DNA of 64,000 nucleotides from Pseudomonadales bacterium (GTDB lineage Bacteria > Pseudomonadota > Gammaproteobacteria > Pseudomonadales > Pseudohongiellaceae), in assembly GCA_022825945.1 (NCBI GenBank), contig JAJDVS010000103.1, positions 1 through 64,000 of the forward strand, written 5' to 3'. This document shows, one piece after another, positions 10,001-17,048 of this stretch; within the stretch, counting starts at the first letter, position 1; each line of letters opens with the position of its first letter. The position numbers were made by a program, and so were the translations under genes. The notes beneath the pieces were generated by a model. It was not told the origin of the DNA. It worked only from the letters and a program-made list of their open reading frames with translations, and did no database searches.

Positions 10001-10120
10001 TACGACAACTTCCTCTACCGTTGCTTCGTCCTGCGCCAGGCTCATGCCTGCGACGGGAAGCAGCGAAAGTGAGATGGCGGCGCAAAGCAGCCTGCGCCTG
10101 TGTGGATTCTTGAACTGCAT
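7088..10120 (-). CDS. TonB-dependent outer-membrane receptor 1
   Basis: A 1010-residue outer-membrane beta-barrel receptor. The order is a signal peptide (MQFKNPHRRRLLCAA, cleaved near LAQDEA), a TonB-box-like EEVVVTG, the plug domain (LTAEDLEAEG, DLRGLGARATLTLLDGKR, IPTIAIQRMDIVADGSA), then a long barrel ending in the terminal aromatic YDF. A predicted surface loop around residues 374-397 contains two D-x-N-x-D-G-x-x-D motifs typical of calcium-binding type 3 repeats. The start at 10120 has GAGGAG upstream, and its first residues match those of the second receptor at 11284. The ligand is unknown. Confidence 0.93.
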   Translation of the reverse strand: MQFKNPHRRRLLCAAISLSLLPVAGMSLAQDEATVEEVVVTGSYIRRTEGFTQASSVTQLTAEDLEAEGTMNLGEVVQNLSFVNGGSSAITNTFQRSGADSRATYIDLRGLGARATLTLLDGKRLVNQNVNSLIPTIAIQRMDIVADGSAALYGNEAVAGVVNFVPYRSYEGLRVETFAEQDSRGDYDEHAVQVLWGEQFGDLDLVLAGEFRQSGRLGYDERPVLANSGLTWSSTAPGNYWLPTRDENGQYTGERIRAKDPNCGAERDYITPHQVASRYGFAHPDGVSCMFEYGDNHSYRNPIGANKFFANATWDVNDDLTLSLQAFTTRYGEVSYGSTSNPGNQRVRELPTVRGEMPHNPFRAMNAAGQPLYAVDHNEDGIPDRDPNMDLNGDGVPDPILTANGGLDPWLPLYEDVGIRGIRILNKSMTQISAHSPDKDNLSDNMDRLHRITFQGDFNVPFIEGWRGMAAYTYNYREIDFMSNQNYDFDAIVQGLNCDVVNDRDDCYVPFYITDPSQGTYAHVLDAIAAREREQEEDTLGLLDIVFTGEVPMFGFELPGGPVAAAVGYQYRDDSFKDTPAAVEIRGAPYIGSSTPENINHGNREVDSFFGELSVPVLDELVLELAVRREEFSTGQTSTDPKYGITYAPLEWLTLRATQSEAFIAPTLQQLYAPEVCGLSSVTDRFGPWDAFTSRCAGGNPNLKNESSESQQFGVDLVFDDWDLSVTWDNTEFVNRIVSAPGQLIMDIDFLNFQSWFGFSGTGEGAGQQPSLDQLRSWLASGLSDPRIVRDPEDIHQILLVQTGSSNASQVAVTAYDIQGNYNFSLNDWGDLRFNLLATYIDEFTYQNNPTQNVRHAEGLYNVATDAAPALPELKANLRAVWSMGNHTVNATIHYIDSVEYKTESEDGNGNRTYVGGPVYGSSFGNPAVANSTHNVGPWITEAGIFAWTDMDIAYTYRGFEFWDGEMAFTIGSRNVFDREAQRSPLFSGVIGQLQDPLGRMIYGRIVYDF

Positions 10121-10285
10121 GACTACTCTCCTCTGAGTACTGAGTCTGATGCCATGACTCGCCTGAAGCCCCTTTGGATTGTTGTTGCGGCGTTCAATCG
10201 CCGGGGGACTGCCGCTTCCGCAAAGCCTGCCGGTCAACTTCCCCACAGCAATCGACCAGGTTAGTCAACAAATTTGTGCGAATCA

Positions 10286-10411
10286 CGGAACTTTTGGCGA
10301 GTATTCCCTCTGTGGATGCGGCCCTGAAACTATTTTCGCCAAAAACTTGCCATGGGCCGGGAAACCTGTCTAGGCTATGCCATGAAGTAAATGGGACAGG
10401 AGGATCCCGGC
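10286..10411 (+). promoter_or_regulatory. Conserved leader/promoter of the small coiled-coil gene, copy 1
   Basis: About 125 bases before the coiled-coil gene are strongly conserved with the inverted copy at 14792-14918. Shared stretches include CCAAAAACTTGCCA, GGGCCGGGAAACCTGTCTAGG and the GGGAC-GGAGG ribosome-binding region. TTGCCA (10347) with TAGGCT (10371) 18 bases downstream is a possible sigma-70 promoter, though the -10 is poor. Conservation of a whole non-coding leader, stronger than that of the proteins themselves, suggests shared regulation or a recent duplication. Confidence 0.55.
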
Positions 10412-10843
10412 ATGAACGCGATCATTATGGCATTGGCCGACCAGGGCCTCACTTTAGGAGCAATCTTGCTGCTGGCAATCTATCTGCAGGGAAGAATATA
10501 CGGACTCGGCACAAGCCTGCGCAGGGAAATGTCTGGCATGAAAGACGAATTGCACAAGGAAATGTCTGGCATGAAAGATGAGCTGCGCAGGGAAATGTCC
10601 GGCATGAAAGACGAGTTGCGCAAGGAAATGTCCGGCATGAAAGACGAGCTGCGCAAGGAAATGTCAGGTATGAAAGGCGAGTTGCACAAGGACCTTTCAG
10701 ACACGAAGGATGAATTGAGAAAGGAAATGGGGGCCCAGGGCGAACGGCTTGCGCGAATCGAGGGCTTGCTCACGCGCGGCGCCGGCGCAATCTACGATGC
10801 GGTAGCTGAGCCGCCGCCAAAGGGTGAATCCAATGCGGAATGA
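10412..10843 (+). CDS. Membrane-anchored coiled-coil protein with 11-residue repeats, copy 1
   Basis: A 143-residue protein with one N-terminal transmembrane helix (about residues 3-28) followed by a run of near-identical 11-residue units of the form (K/R)EMSGMKDEL(R/H), repeated about six times, then GERLARIEGLLTRG and a short acidic/proline tail. Eleven-residue periodicity makes a right-handed or straight coiled coil projecting from the membrane. The ATG at 10412 is chosen over 10391 because GGAGG lies eight bases before it, a layout conserved in copy 2. Related shorter proteins are at 14501-14791 and 52044-52220. Function unknown; a scaffold or spacer role is a guess. Confidence 0.75.
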   Translation: MNAIIMALADQGLTLGAILLLAIYLQGRIYGLGTSLRREMSGMKDELHKEMSGMKDELRREMSGMKDELRKEMSGMKDELRKEMSGMKGELHKDLSDTKDELRKEMGAQGERLARIEGLLTRGAGAIYDAVAEPPPKGESNAE

Positions 10844-11283
10844 ATAGGCGGGTTGCGAGCCAATCAGCGGTGGCGCGGCATTGTTACCAAGTGTAGCACT
10901 CGCGGTAATCTGGAGGTGAAATCGACTCGTCTCAACTCCGGAGGAACCATCCGGGCAAGCCAATTTCACCTGAATCGCCAAATCTGTTTGACACTTCCGA
11001 TTTACTGCTTTTAGTATCGGGCGACGCGGAAATCTCCAGCGTGGAGTTTCGTATGTCCGGAAGGTCTGGTCAGGCTCGGTCGGCTGTGGAACAAGTCCGG
11101 CCTGACAGGGAAGTCACTGAAAACAGAGCCCTGATCTTCGAGTACGTACTGGTTTTGTCATGCAGCCTGGCCCGGACGTCGGCGGAAAAATCGCCCTGCG
11201 GGGGATTGCCGCATAACTGATCGGAACGGCATTCCGTGCCGCTTTCGCTCATAAAACAGTCGAATTTTCGATGGAGAGATACT
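10844..11283 (+). other. Intergenic region upstream of TonB receptor 2
   Basis: 440 bases without a convincing gene. The one structure seen is a 9-base inverted repeat, AGGTGAAAT at 10914-10922 and ATTTCACCT at 10963-10971, separated by 40 bases. It could be a regulator site or an RNA stem; no regulator can be named. GGAGAG at 11271 is the ribosome-binding site of the next gene. Confidence 0.4.
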
Positions 11284-14265
11284 ATGCAGTTCAAGATTCC
11301 ACACAAGCGAAGCCTGCTTTGCGCGGCCGTCTGGCTGTCGCTCTTGCCGGTTGCGGGCACGAGCCTTGCGCAGGATGAAGCCACGGTAGAGGAGGTTATC
11401 GTAACGGGCTCCTATATCCGGCGCTCGGAAGGCTTCAATCAGGCGTCTTCGGTAGTTCAGCTTACCGCGGAGGATCTGGAAGCCGAAGGCACCCTGAACC
11501 TCGGTGAGGTGGTGTCGCAACTCACGTTCGTGAACGGCGACGCTTCCCAGATCACCAACACGATCCAGGGGCAGGATTCCAGATCCACCGCTGTCGACCT
11601 GCGCGGCCTCGGACAGAGATCTACCTTGACTTTGCTCGACGGCAAGCGCCTCGTGAACGAGAACATTCTCACCATGATTCCCACGATCGCCATTCAGCGA
11701 ATGGATATCGTGGCGGATGGAAACGCGGCCCTGTACGGTAACGAGGCGGTGTCGGGAGTTGTCAATTTCATCCCCTACACCTCTTATGACGGGTTCAGGG
11801 TCGAGACATTCGCCGAAGGCGATACCCGCGGCGACTATGACGAGCATTCGGTGCAATTCCTCTGGGGCGGCGACCTCGGCGGCGTTGACGTCGTGTTGGC
11901 CGGACAATTCCACCAGAACAGCCGGCTGGCCTGGAACGAGCGGAGCTTGCTGGCCAACTCGGGCCTGGTGATTTCGTCGAATGCGCCGGGCAACTGGTTT
12001 GTGCCGGCTCGCGACGAGGACGGCAACTATACGGGTAGTCGCGGGCGAGCGGCCGACCCCAGTTGTACTCCGGGCTCGCAACGAACCGACTATACCCCTG
12101 GCGTGGCCGCCAACGCCTACGGCATGAGACTGGGCACAAGCTGCTTCTTCGACTTCGGCGACCAGCGCAGCGCGCGCGAGCCGCTCGAGAAAACGCAGTT
12201 GTTCACCAACCTCTCCTACGACGTCAATGACGATCTGACGCTTTCCTTCCAGGGCTACCACACCCGCCTGGCCGAGCGGACTTACACTTCGACATCCAAT
12301 CCGGGCAACTCCCGCATCGGCGAATTGCCGGCGGTTCGCGGCGAAATGCCGGGCAACCCGTTCAGAGCTTGTGCTGGCGGCAGGTTTGATCGGTTCAATC
12401 CCTTCGTCTGCTCCGACCCGGCCGATAATCTGTTCGGCGTGGACTACAACGGCGACGGTCTCCCGGACCGCGGTTCCGCTGACGTGAACAATGACGGACT
12501 GATGGACGCAATCGTGCATCCGAACGGCTGGATTCCCCTGTATGAGGATGTGGTCGCGCGAACCTTGCGCCCCATCAACAAGACGCATACACGGTCCCAC
12601 GGCCACTCCGCGGACGCGGCCAACCTGTCCGACAATATCGACCATGTCAGTCGTTACTCGTTCGAAGCGGATTTCACGGTTCCCTTCCTGGAAGGCTGGC
12701 AAGGTTCCGCGGCTTATACCCACGGCTATCGCGAACTGCAGTTCATGTCGAATCAGAACTACGACATCACGGCGATGATCCAGGGTCTGAATTGCGATAT
12801 CGTGTATGAGCGCAGCGCCTGTTACAGTCCCTTCCTGATCGTGAACCCCGAGGACAACAACTCGGTTCACGTAATGAACGCGGTCGCGGGACGCAGCATT
12901 GAAGTCATCGAAGACAAGCTGACCACGGTGGACATCGTTCTCAACGGCGAGGTTCCCCTGGGAGACTTCGAGTTACCCGGTGGACCGATCGGCGCGGCCG
13001 TCGGCTACCAGTTCCGCGACGACAAGTACCTCAATATTCCTTCGGAAGAGGAACTTGCCGGTGTCACCTGGATCGGCAGTTCAAACAGGGAGAGGGCCAG
13101 CAGCGGATCGCGAAACATCGATGCGTATTTCGCCGAGTTCGCCCTGCCGGTGCTCGACAATCTGGAAATGGAACTGGCGGTGCGCCACGAGTCGTTCAGC
13201 ACCGGTCAGACCGCTACGACCCCCGAGTATGGCGTGACATTCGCACCGCTCGACTGGCTCACCTTGCGCGCCACCGCGGGCGAGGCCTTCATTGCGCCGA
13301 CGCTGGAGCAATTGCTGAATCCGGTCACTTGCGGACTGGGTACGGTGAGCGACCCGTTCAGCACTTTCGAAGCCTGGACCACGACCTGTGGCGGCGGTAA
13401 TCCGAATCTGGATAACGAGACTTCCGATTCCAAGCAGTTCGGTTTCGATATCGCGTTTGACGATTTCGATTTCAGCGCGACATGGGTGCAGATTGACTTC
13501 CAGAACCGGATCGTCGGCAAGAACGCCCAGGATATCCTCAACGAGGAGTTCGCGGTCTTCCAGGATGCGACCGGATTTTCCGGCGACGACAAGCCTTCGC
13601 TTGACCAGTTGCAGGCGTGGGTGAACGATCCCCGCTCCAACAAGCAAATCATCCGTTCCCGGGGCGATGTTGCCACGATTCTGGAGATTTGCTGCCGCGG
13701 ATCGATCAACGCGGAATTCGTGAAGGTGACCGCGATGGACTTCGATGCCAACTATACATTCGGCTTCGACAACATCGGTGACTTCCGCCTCGGACTGCAA
13801 GCCACTTACGTTCAGGAATTCCTGGTGCAAAGCGATCCGGAATCCGCCCCGCGCGACGTGGCCGGCGGTTACAACTGGGGTACCGCCGCGGCGCCTGAAT
13901 TGCCGCACTGGAAAGCGAATCTGCGCATGGGCTGGACCAATGGCAACCACTCCGTGGTTTCAACTGTCCACTACATCGACGACCTGCCTTACGACGGTCC
14001 GGCTTACTCGCACATGGACGGTTTCAGCGGGTTCTATCGACCTGGCGGAATCTTCGAGACCGGCATCTATGCCTGGACCGATATGGATCTGGCGTATACC
14101 TATCGCGGCCTTGCGTTGTTCGACGGCGAGATGGCCATGACCATCGGTTCGCGCAACGTCTTCGACCGCGAACCCCAGCGCTCTCCGGAGTTCATGGGTG
14201 TAGTCGGTGGCTTGCAGGATGTCATGGGCCGCATTCTCTATGCACGAGTAGTTTACGATTTCTGA
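11284..14265 (+). CDS. TonB-dependent outer-membrane receptor 2
   Basis: A 993-residue receptor closely related to the one at 7088-10120 along its whole length: the same MQFK-P-H-R signal peptide, EEVIVTGSYIRRSEGF region, plug motifs and terminal VVYDF. It also has a D-x-N-x-D-G calcium-type loop (about residues 385-410), here bounded by two cysteines (ACAGG and FVCSD) absent from receptor 1. GGAGAG precedes the ATG at 11284. The two receptors probably arose by duplication and diverged mainly in surface loops, so they may import related but distinct ligands. A strong terminator follows. Confidence 0.93.
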   Translation: MQFKIPHKRSLLCAAVWLSLLPVAGTSLAQDEATVEEVIVTGSYIRRSEGFNQASSVVQLTAEDLEAEGTLNLGEVVSQLTFVNGDASQITNTIQGQDSRSTAVDLRGLGQRSTLTLLDGKRLVNENILTMIPTIAIQRMDIVADGNAALYGNEAVSGVVNFIPYTSYDGFRVETFAEGDTRGDYDEHSVQFLWGGDLGGVDVVLAGQFHQNSRLAWNERSLLANSGLVISSNAPGNWFVPARDEDGNYTGSRGRAADPSCTPGSQRTDYTPGVAANAYGMRLGTSCFFDFGDQRSAREPLEKTQLFTNLSYDVNDDLTLSFQGYHTRLAERTYTSTSNPGNSRIGELPAVRGEMPGNPFRACAGGRFDRFNPFVCSDPADNLFGVDYNGDGLPDRGSADVNNDGLMDAIVHPNGWIPLYEDVVARTLRPINKTHTRSHGHSADAANLSDNIDHVSRYSFEADFTVPFLEGWQGSAAYTHGYRELQFMSNQNYDITAMIQGLNCDIVYERSACYSPFLIVNPEDNNSVHVMNAVAGRSIEVIEDKLTTVDIVLNGEVPLGDFELPGGPIGAAVGYQFRDDKYLNIPSEEELAGVTWIGSSNRERASSGSRNIDAYFAEFALPVLDNLEMELAVRHESFSTGQTATTPEYGVTFAPLDWLTLRATAGEAFIAPTLEQLLNPVTCGLGTVSDPFSTFEAWTTTCGGGNPNLDNETSDSKQFGFDIAFDDFDFSATWVQIDFQNRIVGKNAQDILNEEFAVFQDATGFSGDDKPSLDQLQAWVNDPRSNKQIIRSRGDVATILEICCRGSINAEFVKVTAMDFDANYTFGFDNIGDFRLGLQATYVQEFLVQSDPESAPRDVAGGYNWGTAAAPELPHWKANLRMGWTNGNHSVVSTVHYIDDLPYDGPAYSHMDGFSGFYRPGGIFETGIYAWTDMDLAYTYRGLALFDGEMAMTIGSRNVFDREPQRSPEFMGVVGGLQDVMGRILYARVVYDF

Positions 14266-14289
14266 CCCGGAAATCGCCCCAACCAAAAA

Positions 14290-14312
14290 GGGCTCCCTCG
14301 GGAGCCCTTTTT
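14290..14312 (+). terminator. Rho-independent terminator after TonB receptor 2
   Basis: An 8-bp perfect stem GGGCTCCC/GGGAGCCC with a two-base loop, followed by five T residues, 24 bases after the receptor stop. The stem is the same as that of the terminator next to receptor 1. Confidence 0.9.
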
Positions 14313-14500
14313 ATTGCGCGAATTTCGCCATAGCCCACAACAGCCTTGGCGTGACTTTTCAAAAGGCAGGCCGGATTGACGAGGCGGCGGCGAGTTACCG
14401 CCCCGGCAGGCATTTTCTGAAACTGCACTCGGAACGTACTGCCCTGGCAAGCTCGCACCGGGTACTGGCCTGGATGCACTTCCCGTTTCCACCCCCCTGA

Positions 14501-14791
14501 TTACCCAGGCCCGCTCCCGACCGGCGGCTCGGCAACCGCATCGTAGACTGCGCCACGTGTGAGCAGGCCCTCGATCCTCGCAAGCCGTTCGCCTTGGGTC
14601 CCCATGTCCTTGCGCAATTCGTTCTTCGTGTCGGAGATTTCCTTACGCAGGTCATCCTTCACATCGGAGATTTCCTTGCGCAGTGAAGTCATGTCCCTGT
14701 GCCAGCGGGTCTGGAACCAGGTAAACCACAACAACAACACTACCAGCACTGCCAGGTTCTCGGAAAACGACGTCAACAGTGTATTCAGCAT
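14501..14791 (-). CDS. Membrane-anchored coiled-coil protein, copy 2
   Basis: A 96-residue relative of the protein at 10412-10843: one transmembrane helix (about residues 8-26, LAVLVVLLLWFTWF), then fewer 11-residue units (RKEISDVKDDL, RKEISDTKNEL, RKDMGTQGERL), the same ARIEGLLTRG motif and a short AVYDAVAEPP tail. The transmembrane segments of the two copies differ strongly while the ARIEGLLTRG-AVAEPP end and the upstream leader are conserved. The ATG at 14791 has GGGAGGAG upstream. Function unknown. The 190 bases between its stop and the receptor terminator show nothing. Confidence 0.7.
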   Translation of the reverse strand: MLNTLLTSFSENLAVLVVLLLWFTWFQTRWHRDMTSLRKEISDVKDDLRKEISDTKNELRKDMGTQGERLARIEGLLTRGAVYDAVAEPPVGSGPG

Positions 14792-14918
14792 GCCGGGCTC
14801 CTCCCGTCCCATCTACTTCATAGCATAGCCTAGACAGGTTTCCCGGCCCTTGGCAAGTTTTTGGCAAAAATAGTTTCGGGGTCGGAATCCGCACGGAAAT
14901 TCTCGTCAAGAAGTTCCG
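14792..14918 (-). promoter_or_regulatory. Conserved leader/promoter of the small coiled-coil gene, copy 2
   Basis: The inverted counterpart of 10286-10411: reading the minus strand it keeps GCCAAAAACTTGCCA, GGGCCGGGAAACCTGTC, TAGGCTATG and GATGGGACGGGAGG in the same order and spacing. Its upstream border is eight bases from the edge of MITE copy 2. The gene-free stretch 14792-15210 consists of this leader, that MITE and the start region of the formate dehydrogenase operon. Confidence 0.55.
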
Positions 14919-14926
14919 TAAGACAC

Positions 14927-15081
14927 CAGCAATTCTCATTATGGAGTTGAACGCGCGCTCTTTGGTCATCCTGCGCGCAGTCGCAGGACCTTGTTGCGTG
15001 GCCACTGCAAGAGATTCTGCGATTACGCTTCGCTCCGCGCAGAATGACATGAGAAGTGAAACGCCAAAATGAGAATTGCTG
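14927..15081. mobile_element. 155-bp MITE, copy 2
   Basis: Same length and ends as copy 1: left CAGCAATTCTCATTATGG, right AAAATGAGAATTGCTG. The flanking 9-mers GTAAGACAC (14918-14926) and GCAAGGCAC (15082-15090) match at 7 of 9 bases, both differences being transitions, so this looks like an older, decayed target duplication. It lies between the coiled-coil leader and the formate dehydrogenase operon and may have altered either promoter. Confidence 0.8.
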
Positions 15082-15210
15082 GCAAGGCACAAATTCGTTT
15101 GTCATACCCTTGTCGGAAGTAATATCCTGACGGGAAGTACATTTGCCTGAGGTTGCCGGCAAGCTTCCGGAACGGGCAAGTGGCAATCCGGTTTCCAGCG
15201 GAGCGTGCCC

Positions 15211-15648
15211 ATGGGGAATGACAGCGCCATTCGTGAACTCGTCAGCGCCTGTGTCGGACAGACTGGCGCGCCGGTCACCGCATTGCGAAAAATCATGGCG
15301 GCCCATGGGCATATCGCGGACGGGCATGTCGGCATTGTTGCCGATGTCTTCAATCTGAGCCGGGCGGACGTTCGCGGGATCGTCTCCTTCTATTCCGATT
15401 TCAGCACCACGCCCCGGGGGCGCAGGCACATCCGCATCTGCCAGGCGGAAGCCTGCCAGGCGGTGGGCTGCCGCGGGCTCACCCGGGAAGTTTCCGCGGT
15501 GCTCGGCCTCGGGCTTGGCGAGACCAGCGAGGACCTTGCGGTAAGCCTCGAAGGCGTCTACTGCCTGGGGCTGTGCGCCTCGGGGCCGAGCGCCATGGTC
15601 AATGAACGCGTCATCGCCCACGCCACCTGCGAGGATTTGCTGCCATGA
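15211..15648 (+). CDS. fdsG: NAD-dependent formate dehydrogenase, gamma subunit (NuoE-like)
   Basis: A 145-residue thioredoxin-fold [2Fe-2S] protein of the NuoE/FdsG family, which passes electrons within the soluble formate dehydrogenase complex. The four cluster cysteines are Cys77 and Cys82 (ICQAEAC) and Cys118 and Cys122 (YCLGLC). The ATG at 15211 is preferred, with GGAG upstream; a GTG six bases earlier is in frame. Its stop overlaps the fdsB start as ATGA, so translation is coupled. It is the first gene of the fdsG-fdsB-fdsA-fdhD-mobA run. Confidence 0.92.
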   Translation: MGNDSAIRELVSACVGQTGAPVTALRKIMAAHGHIADGHVGIVADVFNLSRADVRGIVSFYSDFSTTPRGRRHIRICQAEACQAVGCRGLTREVSAVLGLGLGETSEDLAVSLEGVYCLGLCASGPSAMVNERVIAHATCEDLLP

Positions 15649-17048
15649 GCCGCGCACTGGTGCCCAACGAAACCCTTGCCAATGCCTTGGGCGCCAATGA
15701 GTTCGCCCGGGAGCTTGATGCGAGAGGCCACGAGGTCATTCGCAGCGGCGGCTTCGGGCTCGCCTGGCTGGAGCCCATGCTGGTGATCGACGGACAGGCC
15801 TATGGGCCGGTGCGGGACCTGGACGCGCTGGAAGAAGTCGCCCTTGGGCCGGTGGATGAAATTCCGGCTATCGCCCGCCAGCGGCGGATTGTTTTCGACC
15901 GCTGCGGCCGGGGCGATCCCATGGACTACGACCCGACCTGGCTGCTCGACCAACTGCGCCGCCCGCCCCGGGAGATCATTGCCGAAATCCGGGCCAGCGG
16001 CCTGCGCGGACGCGGCGGTGCGGGCTTTCCGGCGCATATCAAGTGGCAGACCGTTCACGATACCCCGGCGCCGCAGAAATACATCGTGGTCAATGCCGAT
16101 GAGGGTGATTCGGGCACCTTCGCCGACCGGCTCATCATGGAAGGCGATCCTTTCTGCCTGATCGAGGGCATGCTGCTTGCGGGCCATGCCACCGGGGCGG
16201 ACACGGGCATCGTCTACCTGCGTTCGGAATACCCGCTGGCGGCACGGATATTCGCCCAGGCCATCGCGAAGGCAGGGGAACTCGGGTTGCTGGAGAACTT
16301 TGTGATGGAACTCTTCATTGGCGCTGGAGCCTATATCTGCGGCGAGGAGACCTCGCTGCTGGAGAGTCTGGAAGGCAAGCGCGGCGAAGTCCGGACCAAG
16401 CCTCCGGTGCCGGCGGTTACCGGCCTGTTCGGGCAGCCGACCCTGGTGCACAATGTCATTTCGCTCTGTTCCGTGCCGGGAATACTCGGAATGGGCGGCG
16501 CCGCCTATGCTGAAATCGGCGTGGGCCCATCCACCGGCAGCATGACATTCCAGCTAGCGGGCAATATTCAACGCGGCGGGCTGTATGAACTGCCCTTCGG
16601 ACTCAGTATTCGCGAACTGGTGGAAGACTGGGGTGGAGGCACCCGCAGCGGACGGCCTTTCGGCGCGGTGCAGGTGGGCGGCCCACTCGGCGCCTATCTG
16701 TTCGAGGAAGACCTCGATACGCCGCTCACCTACGAGGCCACGGCGAAACTCGGCGCTGGCATCGGCCACGGCGGGCTGGTAGTGTTTGACGACACCATGG
16801 ACCGGCTGCAACAGGCCCATTTCGCATTCGCTTTTTGCGCCCATGAATCCTGCGGGAAATGCACGCCCTGCCGTATCGGCGCCGTGCGCGGCAAGGAAAC
16901 TGTGGAAGCACTGGCTGCGGGGGAGTACACTGAAGACAAGATTGCTGTCATTGCGGAACTTTGCGATGTGATGGAAGAGGCCAGTCTGTGCCAGATGGGA
17001 GGCATGACCCCCATTCCGGTGCGCAGCGCCCTGGGTATCGGCAAATGA
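15645..17048 (+). CDS. fdsB: NAD-dependent formate dehydrogenase, beta subunit (NuoF-like)
   Basis: A 467-residue flavoprotein that hands electrons from the iron-sulfur chain to NAD+ via FMN. An N-terminal thioredoxin-like extension (about 1-110) precedes the NuoF domain with the glycine-rich GLRGRGGAGFP NADH/FMN motif and GAGAYICGEETSLLESLEG. The [4Fe-4S] site is CGKCTPC (Cys403, Cys406, Cys409) plus the Cys in EASLCQMGG. It overlaps fdsG and fdsA by four bases each, a strict operon layout. Confidence 0.95.
   Translation: MSRALVPNETLANALGANEFARELDARGHEVIRSGGFGLAWLEPMLVIDGQAYGPVRDLDALEEVALGPVDEIPAIARQRRIVFDRCGRGDPMDYDPTWLLDQLRRPPREIIAEIRASGLRGRGGAGFPAHIKWQTVHDTPAPQKYIVVNADEGDSGTFADRLIMEGDPFCLIEGMLLAGHATGADTGIVYLRSEYPLAARIFAQAIAKAGELGLLENFVMELFIGAGAYICGEETSLLESLEGKRGEVRTKPPVPAVTGLFGQPTLVHNVISLCSVPGILGMGGAAYAEIGVGPSTGSMTFQLAGNIQRGGLYELPFGLSIRELVEDWGGGTRSGRPFGAVQVGGPLGAYLFEEDLDTPLTYEATAKLGAGIGHGGLVVFDDTMDRLQQAHFAFAFCAHESCGKCTPCRIGAVRGKETVEALAAGEYTEDKIAVIAELCDVMEEASLCQMGGMTPIPVRSALGIGK

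Noticed and set aside
10914-10971. Inverted repeat AGGTGAAAT/ATTTCACCT before TonB receptor 2 as a named regulator operator
   Set aside because: The arms are 40 bases apart and match no operator I can identify; kept only as a description of the intergenic region.
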